Positions 52,544 to 62,019 of a stretch of DNA of 64,000 nt are shown here, one piece after another; position 1 is the stretch's first letter, and each line of letters opens with the position of its first letter. The translations under genes and the position numbers were made by a program. The stretch comes from Oscillospiraceae bacterium (GTDB taxonomy: Bacteria > Bacillota > Clostridia > Oscillospirales > Acutalibacteraceae): the NCBI GenBank assembly GCA_022483045.1, contig JAKVOA010000001.1, positions 1,201,750 to 1,265,749 on the forward strand. Direction: 5' to 3'. The notes under the pieces are model-generated. The model saw only the letters and a list, made by a program, of their open reading frames with translations. It was not told where the DNA came from and ran no database searches.

Positions 52544-53620
52544 ATGAAAATGAAAAAGACTGCCGCTGTTATTTTGGCCCTGCTTATGTGCCTTCCCATA
52601 AGCGCGTGCCAAAGCGCAGCAAAACCAGAAAATACTGTAACAGGCTTTTTTGAGGCAGGAAAGAGCTGCGATACTGCAAAGATGCGCTCTTTCATTAATC
52701 CAAAGAATGCAAGTTCCAGCAGTTCTTCAAGTGCATCTTCCGACAAAAATGGTGCTGACTTTCAGAAATACTGCACAGATTACCTGAAAGGCAATGCGAA
52801 AAAGATCACCTACAACATCAAAGACAGTAGCATCAAAGATTCTTCTGCCACTGTCACTGTGGACTGCAAATATGTTGATGCCTCTGCAATTTTAAAAAGC
52901 GCAGTTTCAGAATATATGGTAAAAGCATTTGGCGAAGCTTTCTCCGGCACACAGGCTTCAAGTGATTCTTCTTCTAAAGAAATAAGTCAGCTTATAACCG
53001 ATAAAATCAAAACGACAAAAGAAACTTTTGTTTCAAAGACAGTGAAAATAAATTGCGTAAAGGTCAGTGACAAATGGTATATCGATAAATTAAGTGATGA
53101 CCTTGCCGATGTCTTCCTCTCTGGATTTGTATCAGCCGGAAATGAAATTTCAAAATCATTTAACAGTGCAGGTTCCTCATCATCAAATTCCAGCAGCAAA
53201 TCCAGTTCATCAGCATCTGCTTCTGAATTCAAAAACCATGTTTTAACAACCAGTCATTTCAAAATTGAAATTACAAAAAGTAAAGTAATTGCTCCTGGAG
53301 AAAAAGGAAATGAGTATGGTGACAAGTCACTCATCGCTTTTTGGTACAAAACGACAAATTTATCTGGAGAAGAACTGGACCCCTGGAGTGCCTGGTCCAC
53401 AGCATTTGATGTGATTCAGGATAACAACCCAAACTCTGTAAACAGCTTAAAACTCAGCGGCCTGCCCGATGACAAATTTTCAGATACTGAAATGGAGAAA
53501 ATCAAAAAGGGCGGTACAGTAGAGAATGCTATATCGTATGAACTCAGTGATACAAAAACGCCGGTAACCGTAAAGACGAATGACAACGTCGGTGAGCAGG
53601 TGTTTCCTGTAAAAAAATAG
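52544..53620 (+). CDS. Lipoprotein with C-terminal DUF5067-like domain
   Basis: The 358-residue protein has a lipoprotein signal with lipobox PISAC (Cys22), an N-terminal domain (about 30-190), a Ser-rich linker and a C-terminal domain with NEYGDKSLIAFWYKTTN, GLPDDKF and KKGGTVENAISYEL, which I recognise as the DUF5067 pattern. The function is unknown; the family is on the cell surface. AGGAGG precedes the ATG. Its codons are more AT-rich than its neighbours. It stands alone and ends at a strong terminator. Confidence 0.8.
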   Translation: MKMKKTAAVILALLMCLPISACQSAAKPENTVTGFFEAGKSCDTAKMRSFINPKNASSSSSSSASSDKNGADFQKYCTDYLKGNAKKITYNIKDSSIKDSSATVTVDCKYVDASAILKSAVSEYMVKAFGEAFSGTQASSDSSSKEISQLITDKIKTTKETFVSKTVKINCVKVSDKWYIDKLSDDLADVFLSGFVSAGNEISKSFNSAGSSSSNSSSKSSSSASASEFKNHVLTTSHFKIEITKSKVIAPGEKGNEYGDKSLIAFWYKTTNLSGEELDPWSAWSTAFDVIQDNNPNSVNSLKLSGLPDDKFSDTEMEKIKKGGTVENAISYELSDTKTPVTVKTNDNVGEQVFPVKK

Positions 53621-53652
53621 AAAATAGCATTTTATCTGCTTTCATACAAAAC

Positions 53653-53687
53653 AAAAACCGGTTGCGCTAAGGCAACCGGTTTTTTTC
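53653..53687. terminator. Bidirectional terminator
   Basis: AAAAACCGGTTGC and GCAACCGGTTTTT pair perfectly around six bases with seven T on the plus strand. It ends the lipoprotein gene and, on the minus strand, the third ABC operon. Confidence 0.92.
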
Positions 53688-53716
53688 GTCATACAGAAGA
53701 TATTAAAATAAAAGGT

Positions 53717-54616
53717 TTAGCCCTTAACGCCGCCAAGTGCAACACCGCGGACAATAAATTTGGACAAGCACAGGTAAACAATGATGACAGGTACAATTGC
53801 AATGGTGATAAGCATATAGACCTGCCCCATATCAAACTTTAAGAAATCGGCGCCTCTGAGCTGCGCAATGAGAATTGGCAGAGTCTTTTTATTTGCCGAG
53901 TCAAGCAGCAGCGCTGGCACGAAGTAATTGTTCCACGCACCTACAAAGGTAAAGATTGCCTGTACAGCGATTGCCGGTTTCATAATCGGCAGTACAATTT
54001 TGTTGAAAGTCATAAACTCACTGCTGCCGTCAATTCTGGCAGCCTCCACAATCTCCATCGGCATATTGCTGTCCATGTACTGCTTCATAAAGAAGAAAAC
54101 GACTGGACTGGCGATTGCAGGCAGGAACAGAGGAATCAGAGAGTTTTTCAGACCTATGGCCGTCATTTCATTGACAAAACCGACAGCAGAAATCTGAGTT
54201 GGCATAGTCATAATCAGAAGAATAAGCGCAAACGCGGCTTTCTTCAATTTAAAATCGTAGGCGTGTATCGCATAAGCGGTGAGTGTAGAAAAATAGGTTG
54301 CCAACAGCGCACTGAGTGCAGAAACGATGAGGCTGTTCATAATACCGCTGAGTACTGGAATATTTGCGTTGTTAAGTGTGTTGTTCAAGTTGATCCAAAA
54401 ACTTCTGCCCGGCAGGAAAGAGAAACCCTGCTGAATCTGGAATGTGTTTCGGGATGAATTGATGAGCAGCATATAGAAGAAGAAGAGACACAAAAAGCAT
54501 AGAAAGCACAGCACAATATAGCAGCCGACTCTGGCCGCGGTCAGTTTACCTTTTCCGCTTTTGATTTCCGGGAAAGCGCTTGTCTTTTCAGTTGAAACCT
54601 GCTTATTGTTTGTCAT
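53717..54616 (-). CDS. Sugar ABC transporter permease (MalG type, third system)
   Basis: This 299-residue CUT1 permease has six membrane helices and the EAA loop VEAARIDGSSEFMTFNKIVLP. It overlaps the upstream permease by 4 nt and is the last gene of the operon. Confidence 0.92.
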   Translation of the reverse strand: MTNNKQVSTEKTSAFPEIKSGKGKLTAARVGCYIVLCFLCFLCLFFFYMLLINSSRNTFQIQQGFSFLPGRSFWINLNNTLNNANIPVLSGIMNSLIVSALSALLATYFSTLTAYAIHAYDFKLKKAAFALILLIMTMPTQISAVGFVNEMTAIGLKNSLIPLFLPAIASPVVFFFMKQYMDSNMPMEIVEAARIDGSSEFMTFNKIVLPIMKPAIAVQAIFTFVGAWNNYFVPALLLDSANKKTLPILIAQLRGADFLKFDMGQVYMLITIAIVPVIIVYLCLSKFIVRGVALGGVKG

Positions 54617-55587
54617 TCCTTTGCGCCCCCTTTATGTGCTTTCGCCTTTCTCAGGCTTTGCGCGGATTCGTTATCCCGTGTCAAAGAGAAATAAACCAGC
54701 AGGCAGAGTACCGCGCACAGAATAAACAATACCGTAGAAATGGCACCGGCCATGCCGTAATTCTTACTGTACATATAATTATTCAAATACATAATCATTG
54801 TGGTTGTGTTGCGGTCCGGCGCACCGGTGCCGTTTGTCAGGATCTGCGGAACATCAAACATCTGCAGGCCGCCGATCAGTGCCGTGATAAACGTGTAAAC
54901 AAGGATTGGGCGGATCAGTGGAATCGTAATGCGCCAGAACATCTGTTGCGAAGAGGCACCATCGATTTCAGCTGCTTCATACAGACCAGGGTCCACACCC
55001 ATGATAGCAGCCAGTAGCACAATGGTTGTGTTTCCAAACCACATTAGGAAGTTCATAAAGCAAACCAGCCCGCGTGAGCCAAGCACTGTGGAAAGGAACT
55101 GAATCGGTGTTTTAATAATACCCATCGACATCAGTGACGCATTTACCGGACCATTGTCAGAAAACAGAGTGAAAAACAGCATTGCGAAAGCAGAAGCCAT
55201 AATAAGGTTTGGCATATAAATCACTGTTTTGAAAAATCCCTGGCACCGCAGCTTGAGGCGTGTGTTGGTAAACCATGCCGCCAGCAGCAGCGCAACAATG
55301 ATCTGCGGTACAAAACCGATCACCCACATCAGCAGAGTGTTGCCCATGTATTTTGGCAGATCGGTCTGAAACAGACTGGCATAGTTTTTCATTCCTATGA
55401 ATGTAGGGCCTATGATGCGCAGCCCAGAACGAAAATACTGGAAAAAACTATAATAAATTGTCTGAACAAGCGGGACAAATTGGAAAATAGCAAAAGCCGC
55501 AAAAAACGGAATCAAAAATATGTATCCATACTTTGCGTAATTTACTCTTTTCGCTTTCTTCCTCTCTAGTAAATTTCCGGTGCGCAT
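54613..55587 (-). CDS. Sugar ABC transporter permease (MalF type, third system)
   Basis: This 324-residue CUT1 permease has six membrane helices and the motif YEAAEIDGASSQQMFWRITIP. It lies 129 nt after the binding-protein gene, with a hairpin in the gap. Confidence 0.92.
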   Translation of the reverse strand: MRTGNLLERKKAKRVNYAKYGYIFLIPFFAAFAIFQFVPLVQTIYYSFFQYFRSGLRIIGPTFIGMKNYASLFQTDLPKYMGNTLLMWVIGFVPQIIVALLLAAWFTNTRLKLRCQGFFKTVIYMPNLIMASAFAMLFFTLFSDNGPVNASLMSMGIIKTPIQFLSTVLGSRGLVCFMNFLMWFGNTTIVLLAAIMGVDPGLYEAAEIDGASSQQMFWRITIPLIRPILVYTFITALIGGLQMFDVPQILTNGTGAPDRNTTTMIMYLNNYMYSKNYGMAGAISTVLFILCAVLCLLVYFSLTRDNESAQSLRKAKAHKGGAKE

Positions 55588-55618
55588 TAGAAAGTCCCCT
55601 CTCCTCTGAAAACAAAAG

Positions 55619-55662
55619 CTGCGCTGCCGTGGGTTTGAAAAATCCGGCTCGCGGCAGTGCAG
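55619..55662 (-). repeat. Intercistronic hairpin between binding-protein and permease genes
   Basis: CTGCACTGCCG pairs with CGGCAGCGCAG (one wobble pair), followed by CTTTTGTTTTC on the minus strand. Such hairpins often stop part of the transcription or protect the upstream mRNA, giving more binding protein than permease. Confidence 0.6.
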
Positions 55663-55716
55663 TCTCTTTATGTAGTCCTCTTATGCTGCTGTGTCAGTCG
55701 GCTGTGCTGTGTTTTT

Positions 55717-57141
55717 TCAGTCAGCAGGCCATTTGATGTCTGTAATTTCCGGATATTTTTCTTTTACAATCTTTTCAAAGTTTGATTTGCACTTTGCTTC
55801 GTTGGCATTGCCGGTAAAGTAGTCTTTAAAAGCAGTCTGGATACCTTCATTCATTCCCTGGTCATAAGCACCGGCTTTGCTCATGTCGATTTTCGGTGCA
55901 ACTTCTGCGAAAAGCTTGATGTGGTTCTGCCCGCCGAGGAAAGCTGACTTGTAGTCACTATTTGCAATTTCTTCCATAGCGGCCTTGTTGTTGGTGTAGT
56001 CCTGGCTTTGCTCGGTAATCTTTTTCATATTGTCTTTGTCGCAGGTCATCGACTTCATAATGTCTTTAATTGTGCCCAAGTTGTCAGAACCTTTGCAGGC
56101 GCACATCCAAGTGCCGCCCCAGTAGTAGCTCTGTGGCCCTTTGCAGACAGCATAGTCGCCATAAATGCCGTTGCCCACTTCTTCTTTGCCGCCCTCTTTG
56201 GTCGGTGTTTTCAGAGAGTTGCCAACCAGTGTAAAGTTAATTCCCCAAGTGGAGTAGAAGAAGCCCATAACTTTGCCAGTCGGGCCCTGGTCTGCCTGCC
56301 ACTTGTCATCCCACAGGGAAGTCTTGTTGTTGTAGCCTTTGTTCGTGTAGTCTTTTGTCTGTTTTACCCACTTCATTATATTCGGGTCAACAGTTGCGGT
56401 CGTGCCCGTTACCCACGGTGCAGAAACGTTATTGGAAAAGACACGGTAGCTGTCATCGAAGCCAGAGAGCATCTTGTAGCCCATCGTATTTGTTTTTTTT
56501 GCAACTGCGTCAAATTTTGCCCAGTCAGAGAGCTGTTCTTGCACTTTATCCGGGTCATCTGTGCCTAGCACTTTTTTGGCAATAGAACGGCGGTAAGCAA
56601 AAAGGCCTGGGGTTGCCTGCCAAGATGTACCCTTGATTGCCTTATTTTTATCCGTTACAATATCTTTTGTATACTGGTACTGATTGGAAAGGTCATCATC
56701 TGTCAAACCGACATCTTTCTTTATATCCAGTGTGTATTCGGAGTCGACGTACTTCAAAGCATAGTCCGCCTCTACCAAAAACATGTCAATCTTATCATCT
56801 GTTTTTGCTGAATCCTGCGCCTGCAAAGCGGCATCCAGTTTGTTTTGGTAGTTGTTGTTATCGTTGGGATTAATCGTCCACTTTACGACTGTGCCATCTT
56901 TGAGTGTGGTTGTTGATTTATCTTTTGCCACCCCTTTGACATTCGGATAGAACTTGTTGAACTGTCCTTGGAATTCATCGTTCCAGCACCAAATATTCAG
57001 TGTCTTTCCTTCCTTTGCAGCAGTGCTGCTTGTGGCAGCGCCGTTTTGAGAACTTGACGATGCTCCACCACAGGCTGCTGCCGATACGGCGATTGCCGCT
57101 GCCAATGCAACTGCGGCCCATCTTTTTACGCTTTTTTTCAT
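55717..57141 (-). CDS. Sugar ABC transporter substrate-binding lipoprotein (third system)
   Basis: The 474-residue protein has a lipobox SAAAC (Cys22) and the family 1 solute-binding fold beginning KTLNIWCWNDEFQGQFNKFY. The ligand is not known; no glycosidase is in the operon. AAAGGAGG precedes the ATG at 57141. A promoter with a palindromic operator at its start point controls it. Confidence 0.9.
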   Translation of the reverse strand: MKKSVKRWAAVALAAAIAVSAAACGGASSSSQNGAATSSTAAKEGKTLNIWCWNDEFQGQFNKFYPNVKGVAKDKSTTTLKDGTVVKWTINPNDNNNYQNKLDAALQAQDSAKTDDKIDMFLVEADYALKYVDSEYTLDIKKDVGLTDDDLSNQYQYTKDIVTDKNKAIKGTSWQATPGLFAYRRSIAKKVLGTDDPDKVQEQLSDWAKFDAVAKKTNTMGYKMLSGFDDSYRVFSNNVSAPWVTGTTATVDPNIMKWVKQTKDYTNKGYNNKTSLWDDKWQADQGPTGKVMGFFYSTWGINFTLVGNSLKTPTKEGGKEEVGNGIYGDYAVCKGPQSYYWGGTWMCACKGSDNLGTIKDIMKSMTCDKDNMKKITEQSQDYTNNKAAMEEIANSDYKSAFLGGQNHIKLFAEVAPKIDMSKAGAYDQGMNEGIQTAFKDYFTGNANEAKCKSNFEKIVKEKYPEITDIKWPAD

Positions 57142-57308
57142 AATACTTATCCTCCTTTGATTTCCATATAAAATCAAATATTGTATATCAGGTGCTCCTC
57201 ACCTGTTGATACGCCGAAACCATTTTGCCCGGTAAGTACGTAAGGCTGCTTTGCCGAAAGTTAGCCGTCCCGTATCTAATTTGGCAAATTCCTTTTCATA
57301 AAGCTATG

Positions 57309-57322
57309 TTAAAACGTTTTCA
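57309..57322. promoter_or_regulatory. cre/LacI-type operator at the third ABC operon
   Basis: TTAAAACGTTTTCA matches the catabolite-control consensus TGWAANCGNTNWCA at 13 of 14 positions. It lies at the predicted start of transcription, where binding of CcpA or a LacI-type protein would repress. Confidence 0.65.
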
Positions 57323-57329
57323 TGAGTCT

Positions 57330-57358
57330 AATATAGCATATGTATTCAGCAAATGCAA
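57330..57358 (-). promoter_or_regulatory. Predicted promoter of the third ABC operon
   Basis: On the minus strand TTGCAT (57353-57358) and TATATT (57330-57335) are 17 nt apart. The leader is about 180 nt long. Confidence 0.7.
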
Positions 57359-57754
57359 TAGTTTCTATTGAAAAAATAAAATATAAATTAGAGAAATTAT
57401 CTTAATAATCCCCAGATAATTTCCTAATAAAATTTTTTTAGATTTAAATTTGTACTTTTACATCTTGATTGCGCATAAAATCAGTGTTTTTACGAAATCG
57501 TTTAATTTTTTTGCACGTGTGGATCCTTTCTGCCTCTGATAGTATGTAAAATAATTTGTATATCCTGTACAAAATTCTTTCTGATAAGGAGTTTTCCGTA
57601 CAGGCACTTGCTTAACTTTCCGCAAAGCAAAAGAGAATTCCAATATTAAGAAAACGTTTTCAAGCATGCCCTTTCGTATTCTACACAGCACAGCAGCAAA
57701 CTCAATACCCTGAAAGGAAGCCATTTTCACATTCTTTACAGCTGCCCTTGCTGC
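57359..57754. other. AT-rich intergenic stretch with a second palindrome
   Basis: No convincing gene is seen. GAAAACGTTTTC at 57650-57661 is a perfect palindrome close to the site at 57309-57322. A 90-codon reading on the minus strand (57458-57730) has no ribosome site and resembles no known family. Confidence 0.5.
57650..57661. promoter_or_regulatory. Second cre/LacI-type palindrome
   Basis: GAAAACGTTTTC shares the AAAACGTTTT core with the operator at 57309. It lies about 340 bp from it and might be an auxiliary operator. Confidence 0.5.
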
Positions 57755-57800
57755 ACAAAAAAATTCCTCGGACTACCTTTTTCGGTAATCCGAGGAATTT
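57755..57800 (-). terminator. Terminator of ssrA
   Basis: AAATTCCTCGGA and ACC pair with GGT and TCCGAGGAATTT, with a 2x2 mismatch, and a run of seven T follows on the minus strand. Confidence 0.85.
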
Positions 57801-57875
57801 CTATTTATGCTGCGAAATGTTACAGAGCGAGCAAACCCTGTCGCTTACAATAAGACTTTTCGCATGGCACTTATT

Positions 57876-58272
57876 TGGTGGAGATGAGGAGAGTCGAACT
57901 CCTGTCCGAAAGCCGTTTGCCTAGGTTTTCTACGAGCGTAGCCAGTGGTTTTATTCTCCCGGTGCACAGCGCCCTACTGGCAGGCTCAGTGCACCGGCAG
58001 CCCCTGCTTCATGACCGGGCGAGGGGCAGCGCTCGGTTCACGTTCACCGCTGAGTTACGCCCTCAGCCGGGCCGCGGTACTCCCGGAGAGGACGGCAGCT
58101 TTTTAATTAAGCTGCAACAGCCATCCCATAATTGTTAAAGTTAACGTTCATGACATTGCTGTTTTTCTTAGAAGATTTCTCAACTAAATTTAGGGTGCGG
58201 ATTGATGAAGCGGTCCCGCTCCGCTACTCGCTTGCCGAGGTTCTCAGCCCCCGTCGAAACCTTTACATCCCC
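57876..58272 (-). ncRNA. ssrA: Transfer-messenger RNA (tmRNA)
   Basis: tmRNA rescues ribosomes stalled on broken messages. The 5' end (GGGGATG...) pairs with CATCTCC before the 3' CCA; the 3' T-arm GGAGTTCGACTCTCC and the 5' TTTCGACGGGGG are diagnostic. The reading frame near the middle ends ...NNYGMAVAA then TAA. The resume codon is not certain; the tag is probably 15-18 residues. The length, about 397 nt, is at the long end. It follows smpB, its protein partner. Confidence 0.93.
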
Positions 58273-58343
58273 CTAAAAGGCCGGATTCCAGCCTAATTTT
58301 AGTATAGCATAGAATCCAGCAGAATACAACATACAGAAAATGT

Positions 58344-58811
58344 TCAGCGGTACTGCGTCTTTACTGCACGGTCAATGTCGCGTTTTGCTGCGCGTGCAGC
58401 CATATCTGCGCGCTTATCATACAGCTTTTTACCACGGCACAACCCAACCTGCACTTTTACCAGACTTCCCTTAAAATATACAGAAAGCGGAATGAGCGAA
58501 TAGCCCTGCTGTTTGACAATACCGAAAAGGCGCATAATCTCGCGCTTGTGCATCAGCAGGCGGCGCGCACGCACTGGGTCGCGGTTAAACTGATTGCCGT
58601 GTTCATAGGGGCTAATGTGCATTCCCCGCACCAGCAGCTCACCATTTTCGACCGCACACCACGCGTCTTTCAGATTGCAGCCGCCAGCACGCAGGGACTT
58701 TACCTCTGTGCCGCACAGCTCAATGCCCGCCTCGAAAGATTCCTCTACAAAATAATCATGGTAGGCTTTTTTGTTACGGGCAATCGTCTTGAAATTTTCT
58801 TTGCGTTCCAT
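58344..58811 (-). CDS. smpB: SsrA-binding protein SmpB
   Basis: SmpB binds tmRNA and takes it to the stalled ribosome. The 155-residue protein has [27 protein letters not shown] and the basic C-terminal [21 protein letters not shown] chose the ATG at 58811, with GGGGTG upstream; a GTG two codons earlier is possible. It lies directly before ssrA on the same strand. Confidence 0.95.
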   Translation of the reverse strand: MERKENFKTIARNKKAYHDYFVEESFEAGIELCGTEVKSLRAGGCNLKDAWCAVENGELLVRGMHISPYEHGNQFNRDPVRARRLLMHKREIMRLFGIVKQQGYSLIPLSVYFKGSLVKVQVGLCRGKKLYDKRADMAARAAKRDIDRAVKTQYR

Positions 58812-58837
58812 TTGCACACCCCGTTTCCGGCAGCTTT

Positions 58838-59440
58838 TTACAGTTCGCTGCGGCCCTCTAATGCGCGCAGCAGCGTCACTTCATCCGCGTACTCCAAATC
58901 GCCGCCTACAGGAATACCGTAGGCAAGGCGTGTTACCTTAATGCCCAGCGGCTTTATCAGGCGCGATATGTACATGGCAGTCGCTTCTCCCTCTACTGTG
59001 GGGTTCGTAGCCATAATCACTTCTTTTACCGTGCCATCGTGCAGACGGTCCAAAAGTTCCTTAATACACAGCTGGTCCGGCCCAACATCGGAAAGCGGCG
59101 AAATTGCCCCATGCAGCACATGGTATGTACCGGTATACTCATTAGTGCGCTCCATAGCAGCCACATCGCGGGGATCCTCTACCACGCAAATGACCGACTT
59201 GTCGCGGCGGTCGTCCCGGCAGATAGGACACAGCGGCTGGTCAGTGAGATTACAGCAGACCTTGCAGTAATGAATTTTCTCGTGCGCTTCCAGCAAAGCA
59301 TCGGCAAATGCCTGCACCTGCTCTTTGCTCATACCAAGCACATGGTAAGCAAGGCGCTGAGCGCTTTTGTGCCCAACCCCCGGCAGCTGCTCAAACTGGT
59401 CGACCAAGCGCGCCAGCGGCGCAACATGATACCCTGCCAT
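58838..59440 (-). CDS. recR: Recombination protein RecR
   Basis: RecR works with RecF and RecO to load RecA at gaps. The 200-residue protein has the helix-hairpin-helix [15 protein letters not shown], the zinc finger [16 protein letters not shown] and a Toprim domain with VVEDPRD. The gene begins one base after the ybaB stop. Confidence 0.96.
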   Translation of the reverse strand: MAGYHVAPLARLVDQFEQLPGVGHKSAQRLAYHVLGMSKEQVQAFADALLEAHEKIHYCKVCCNLTDQPLCPICRDDRRDKSVICVVEDPRDVAAMERTNEYTGTYHVLHGAISPLSDVGPDQLCIKELLDRLHDGTVKEVIMATNPTVEGEATAMYISRLIKPLGIKVTRLAYGIPVGGDLEYADEVTLLRALEGRSEL

Positions 59441-59782
59441 TTAAAACAGCCCTGGCACATTCAGCCCGCCGGAAAGGGCCTCCATCTGCTCATCTTTGTC
59501 TTTAGCTGCCGCGCGCAGCGCTTCGTTTACCGCAGCCATGACCAAGTCAGACAGCATCTCTACGTCCTCCGGGTCAACAACCTCGGGCTTAATTTCAATA
59601 CTCTTTACTTCCATTTTTCCCAGTACTGTTGCCTTTACAGCATCGCCGCCAGAGGTGGCAGAATACTCTTTTTCGTCTAATTCCTGGTTCAGTTCATTCA
59701 TCTGCTCCTGCAGTTTCTGTGCTTGTTTGGCAATCTGCTGCAGGTTCTGCGGACCTTTGCTCTGGGGAACTCTTGCCTTCAT
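59441..59782 (-). CDS. YbaB/EbfC family nucleoid-associated protein
   Basis: The 113-residue protein has the family pattern QIAKQAQKLQEQMNELNQELDEK (coiled), then GGDAVKATVLGKMEVKSIEI and a C-terminal helix. Relatives bind DNA as dimers. It lies in the standard dnaX-ybaB-recR order. GGAGG precedes the ATG. Confidence 0.93.
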   Translation of the reverse strand: MKARVPQSKGPQNLQQIAKQAQKLQEQMNELNQELDEKEYSATSGGDAVKATVLGKMEVKSIEIKPEVVDPEDVEMLSDLVMAAVNEALRAAAKDKDEQMEALSGGLNVPGLF

Positions 59783-59888
59783 AATTGAAACCTCCGCCTA
59801 TTTCTGTTTTCTATCTGCGCTTTGTGCGCGGACTTTTTTCTGTGTCAAACCATCATATAACATCCCAGCCAGACAGGTCAAGGAGTTT

Positions 59889-61652
59889 TTATTTTTCAAT
59901 AACAGGAATTCCCTGTTCCTTTGCGCGCTGCTCCATTTCTTTGAGCGGGTCGCTCTGTTGCTCGCGCTTTTGCGCTGAGCGGTACGGTCCCAGGTGATAC
60001 ATCTTTCCTGTCACCTGCTGGATTGCGCGGCGCATACTGTCCCGCTGAGAGGACTCACGTAAAAGACGAAACGCCAATTCATTATTGGCATCAATTAGAA
60101 CATAGTTTCCGCTGACATACGCTTTCGTTCCGTGAAACGCCGCTGCAATCGACTTAGAATACCGTTTCAGCGCCTGCACAATTTCGGGCCACTCGGCAAG
60201 AGGCACCGCGTTTGCCGCAAGTTCTTCTGCGGTCTGCGGCTTTGCCCGCTTTTCCGGCAGCGGCTCGCTCTGCGGCAAAGTCGCTTCCGCAAGCGGTGTT
60301 TCCGTTGCAGCAGCCTTTGGCACCTGCTCTAGTGGATTTTCCGGTACATCTGCCAGGGCCGGCACAGCCGGCGATTCTGTTGTTGGTTCCGTTTGCAGCG
60401 GTGCAGCCGAAACTTTCGGTGTAACCGCTGCGGCCGGCGTTTTCGGCAGAGACCCTTTGGTAGGTACCGCGGAAGCAGGCCGCTGTGCAGTCGGTGCCTG
60501 CAGCGGTGCTGCAGGCCCACGCTGTTCCAGTGCACAAATACGGCGCACCAGCGCGGCTTTGCTGTCGTCCAGTTCTGGACAGCAAAGCCGCAGCATGCTC
60601 ATTTCCATCTCGGTGCGGCGGTCTACGCCCCGGTACATGCGCTCGAGTGTATCTTGCAGAGTATCTAAGCCGTGCAAAATAACCGGCAGCGGAATTTTCA
60701 GGGCCTGCTGCTCTAGTTTTCTGTACTCGTCCTCGGTCACAGCCACTAGGGAGCGGGCGTCTTTCATGGTCTTAATCAGCATCAGCGCCCGCAAATGCGC
60801 GGAAAACTCCTCGCACAGACGCGCCATGTCTTTGCCGCTTTTATGCGCTTCATCAATCACCGCAAGCGCCTCGGCGCTGTCCTGCCGATAAACAGCATCT
60901 GCCAAACGAAATAAATGGTCGCGGCTGGCAAGGCCTGCCGCTTCGTTTACGATCTGTACTGTCACTTCTCTGCCGCGGCCCAGACATTGGTCCAAAAGGG
61001 AGAGTGCGTCACGCATGGCACCATCTGAAAGGCGCGCAAGCAGCAAAGCTGCCTCTGGCTCCAGGGACGCGCCCTCCTGCCCAGCAATATACGTCAAGCG
61101 GGCGGCAATCTCTTCCGGTGCGATCCGGTGGAAGTCAAAGCGCTGGCAGCGGGAAAGAATGGTCGCCGGCAGCTTCTGTACTTCTGTAGTTGCTAAAATA
61201 AAAATAACATGGGCTGGCGGCTCTTCTAAAGTCTTGAGCAGCGCATTGAATGCACCGCTTGAGAGCATGTGCACTTCGTCGATGATGTACACGCGGTACT
61301 TTGCCACTGCCGGGGTGAAATTCGCCTCTTCGCGCAGCATACGGATACTGTCGACGCCGTTATTGCTGGCAGCATCAATTTCCACAATATCCATAATGCT
61401 GCCGTCCTGTACGCCGCGGCAGATTTCGCATTTCCCACAGGGTTCGCCGTCTTTGGGGTGCAGGCAGTTGACCGCTTTTGCTAAAATCTTGGCACAGGTA
61501 GTTTTGCCGGTGCCATGGCAGCCGGTAAACAAGTAAGCGTGTGCCACTCTGCCCGCAGTCAGCTCGTTTTTCAGCGTCTTTGTGACCTGCGGCTGACCAA
61601 TGACATCCGCAAAAACCTGCGGGCGCCATTTGCGGTAAAGCACTTGATACAT
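59889..61652 (-). CDS. dnaX: DNA polymerase III subunits gamma and tau
   Basis: DnaX is the clamp-loader ATPase. The 587-residue protein begins MYQVLYRKWRPQVFADVIGQ and has the Walker A GCHGTGKTTCAK, a zinc finger (C-x8-C-x2-C-x2-C, with CGKCEIC), Walker B YIIDEVHML and sensor 1 FILATTE. The C-terminal third after about residue 385 is Pro/Ala-rich, then ends with a tau-type domain. AAGGAAG precedes the ATG at 61652; the in-frame extension upstream crosses the SRP RNA gene and is not coding. Confidence 0.95.
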   Translation of the reverse strand: MYQVLYRKWRPQVFADVIGQPQVTKTLKNELTAGRVAHAYLFTGCHGTGKTTCAKILAKAVNCLHPKDGEPCGKCEICRGVQDGSIMDIVEIDAASNNGVDSIRMLREEANFTPAVAKYRVYIIDEVHMLSSGAFNALLKTLEEPPAHVIFILATTEVQKLPATILSRCQRFDFHRIAPEEIAARLTYIAGQEGASLEPEAALLLARLSDGAMRDALSLLDQCLGRGREVTVQIVNEAAGLASRDHLFRLADAVYRQDSAEALAVIDEAHKSGKDMARLCEEFSAHLRALMLIKTMKDARSLVAVTEDEYRKLEQQALKIPLPVILHGLDTLQDTLERMYRGVDRRTEMEMSMLRLCCPELDDSKAALVRRICALEQRGPAAPLQAPTAQRPASAVPTKGSLPKTPAAAVTPKVSAAPLQTEPTTESPAVPALADVPENPLEQVPKAAATETPLAEATLPQSEPLPEKRAKPQTAEELAANAVPLAEWPEIVQALKRYSKSIAAAFHGTKAYVSGNYVLIDANNELAFRLLRESSQRDSMRRAIQQVTGKMYHLGPYRSAQKREQQSDPLKEMEQRAKEQGIPVIEK

Positions 61653-61799
61653 GCACACACTTCCTTGTTTTTTCTGCTCGCACGATAAAAATTCTATACC
61701 GGAACAGCATACAAAAGATCTATCTTTTCCCGCCCACAGTTGTCTTCCCTTCCCGCACGAAACGAGTGCTTTGTTTCGGGAAAAAGTTCGCTGTGTGCA

Positions 61800-61983
61800 A
61801 AAAAAGCAAGGCAGGCGCTTTGCGCCGCCGCACAGCCGGATATACAGATGGACAGACAAACCTGCATCGCACAGGGCCACTCCGCTTAATGCTGCTCGGT
61901 TCCCCGCCTGACATGGTTCACGGCGCCCCGCCGCACAGAGCCCGCCCATCTGCATATCCCGCCGCGCGATTTTTGCCTTGCTT
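61800..61983 (-). ncRNA. ffs: Signal recognition particle RNA
   Basis: The apical domain reads GAACCATGTCAGG, then GGGGAACCGAGCAGCATTAA, which is the conserved Ffh-binding loop of SRP RNA. Long arms pair on each side (GGATATGCAGATGG with CCATCTGTATATCC, and GCAAGGCA with TGCCTTGC) and a U run ends it. The predicted size, about 180 nt, lies between the short 4.5S form and the usual 265-nt Firmicutes form. It is directly upstream of dnaX, its usual place. Confidence 0.9.
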
Positions 61984-62019
61984 CTGCAGTCTTTCGCACA
62001 CTATAGAATACAGGAATAT

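Noticed and set aside
57458-57730. 90-codon frame on the minus strand in the AT-rich gap
   Set aside because: No ribosome site, no known family, and it contains a palindromic operator.
61653-61955. N-terminal extension of dnaX by about 100 residues
   Set aside because: The extension crosses the SRP RNA gene and its terminator; the family start MYQVLYRKWRP lies at 61652 with a ribosome site.
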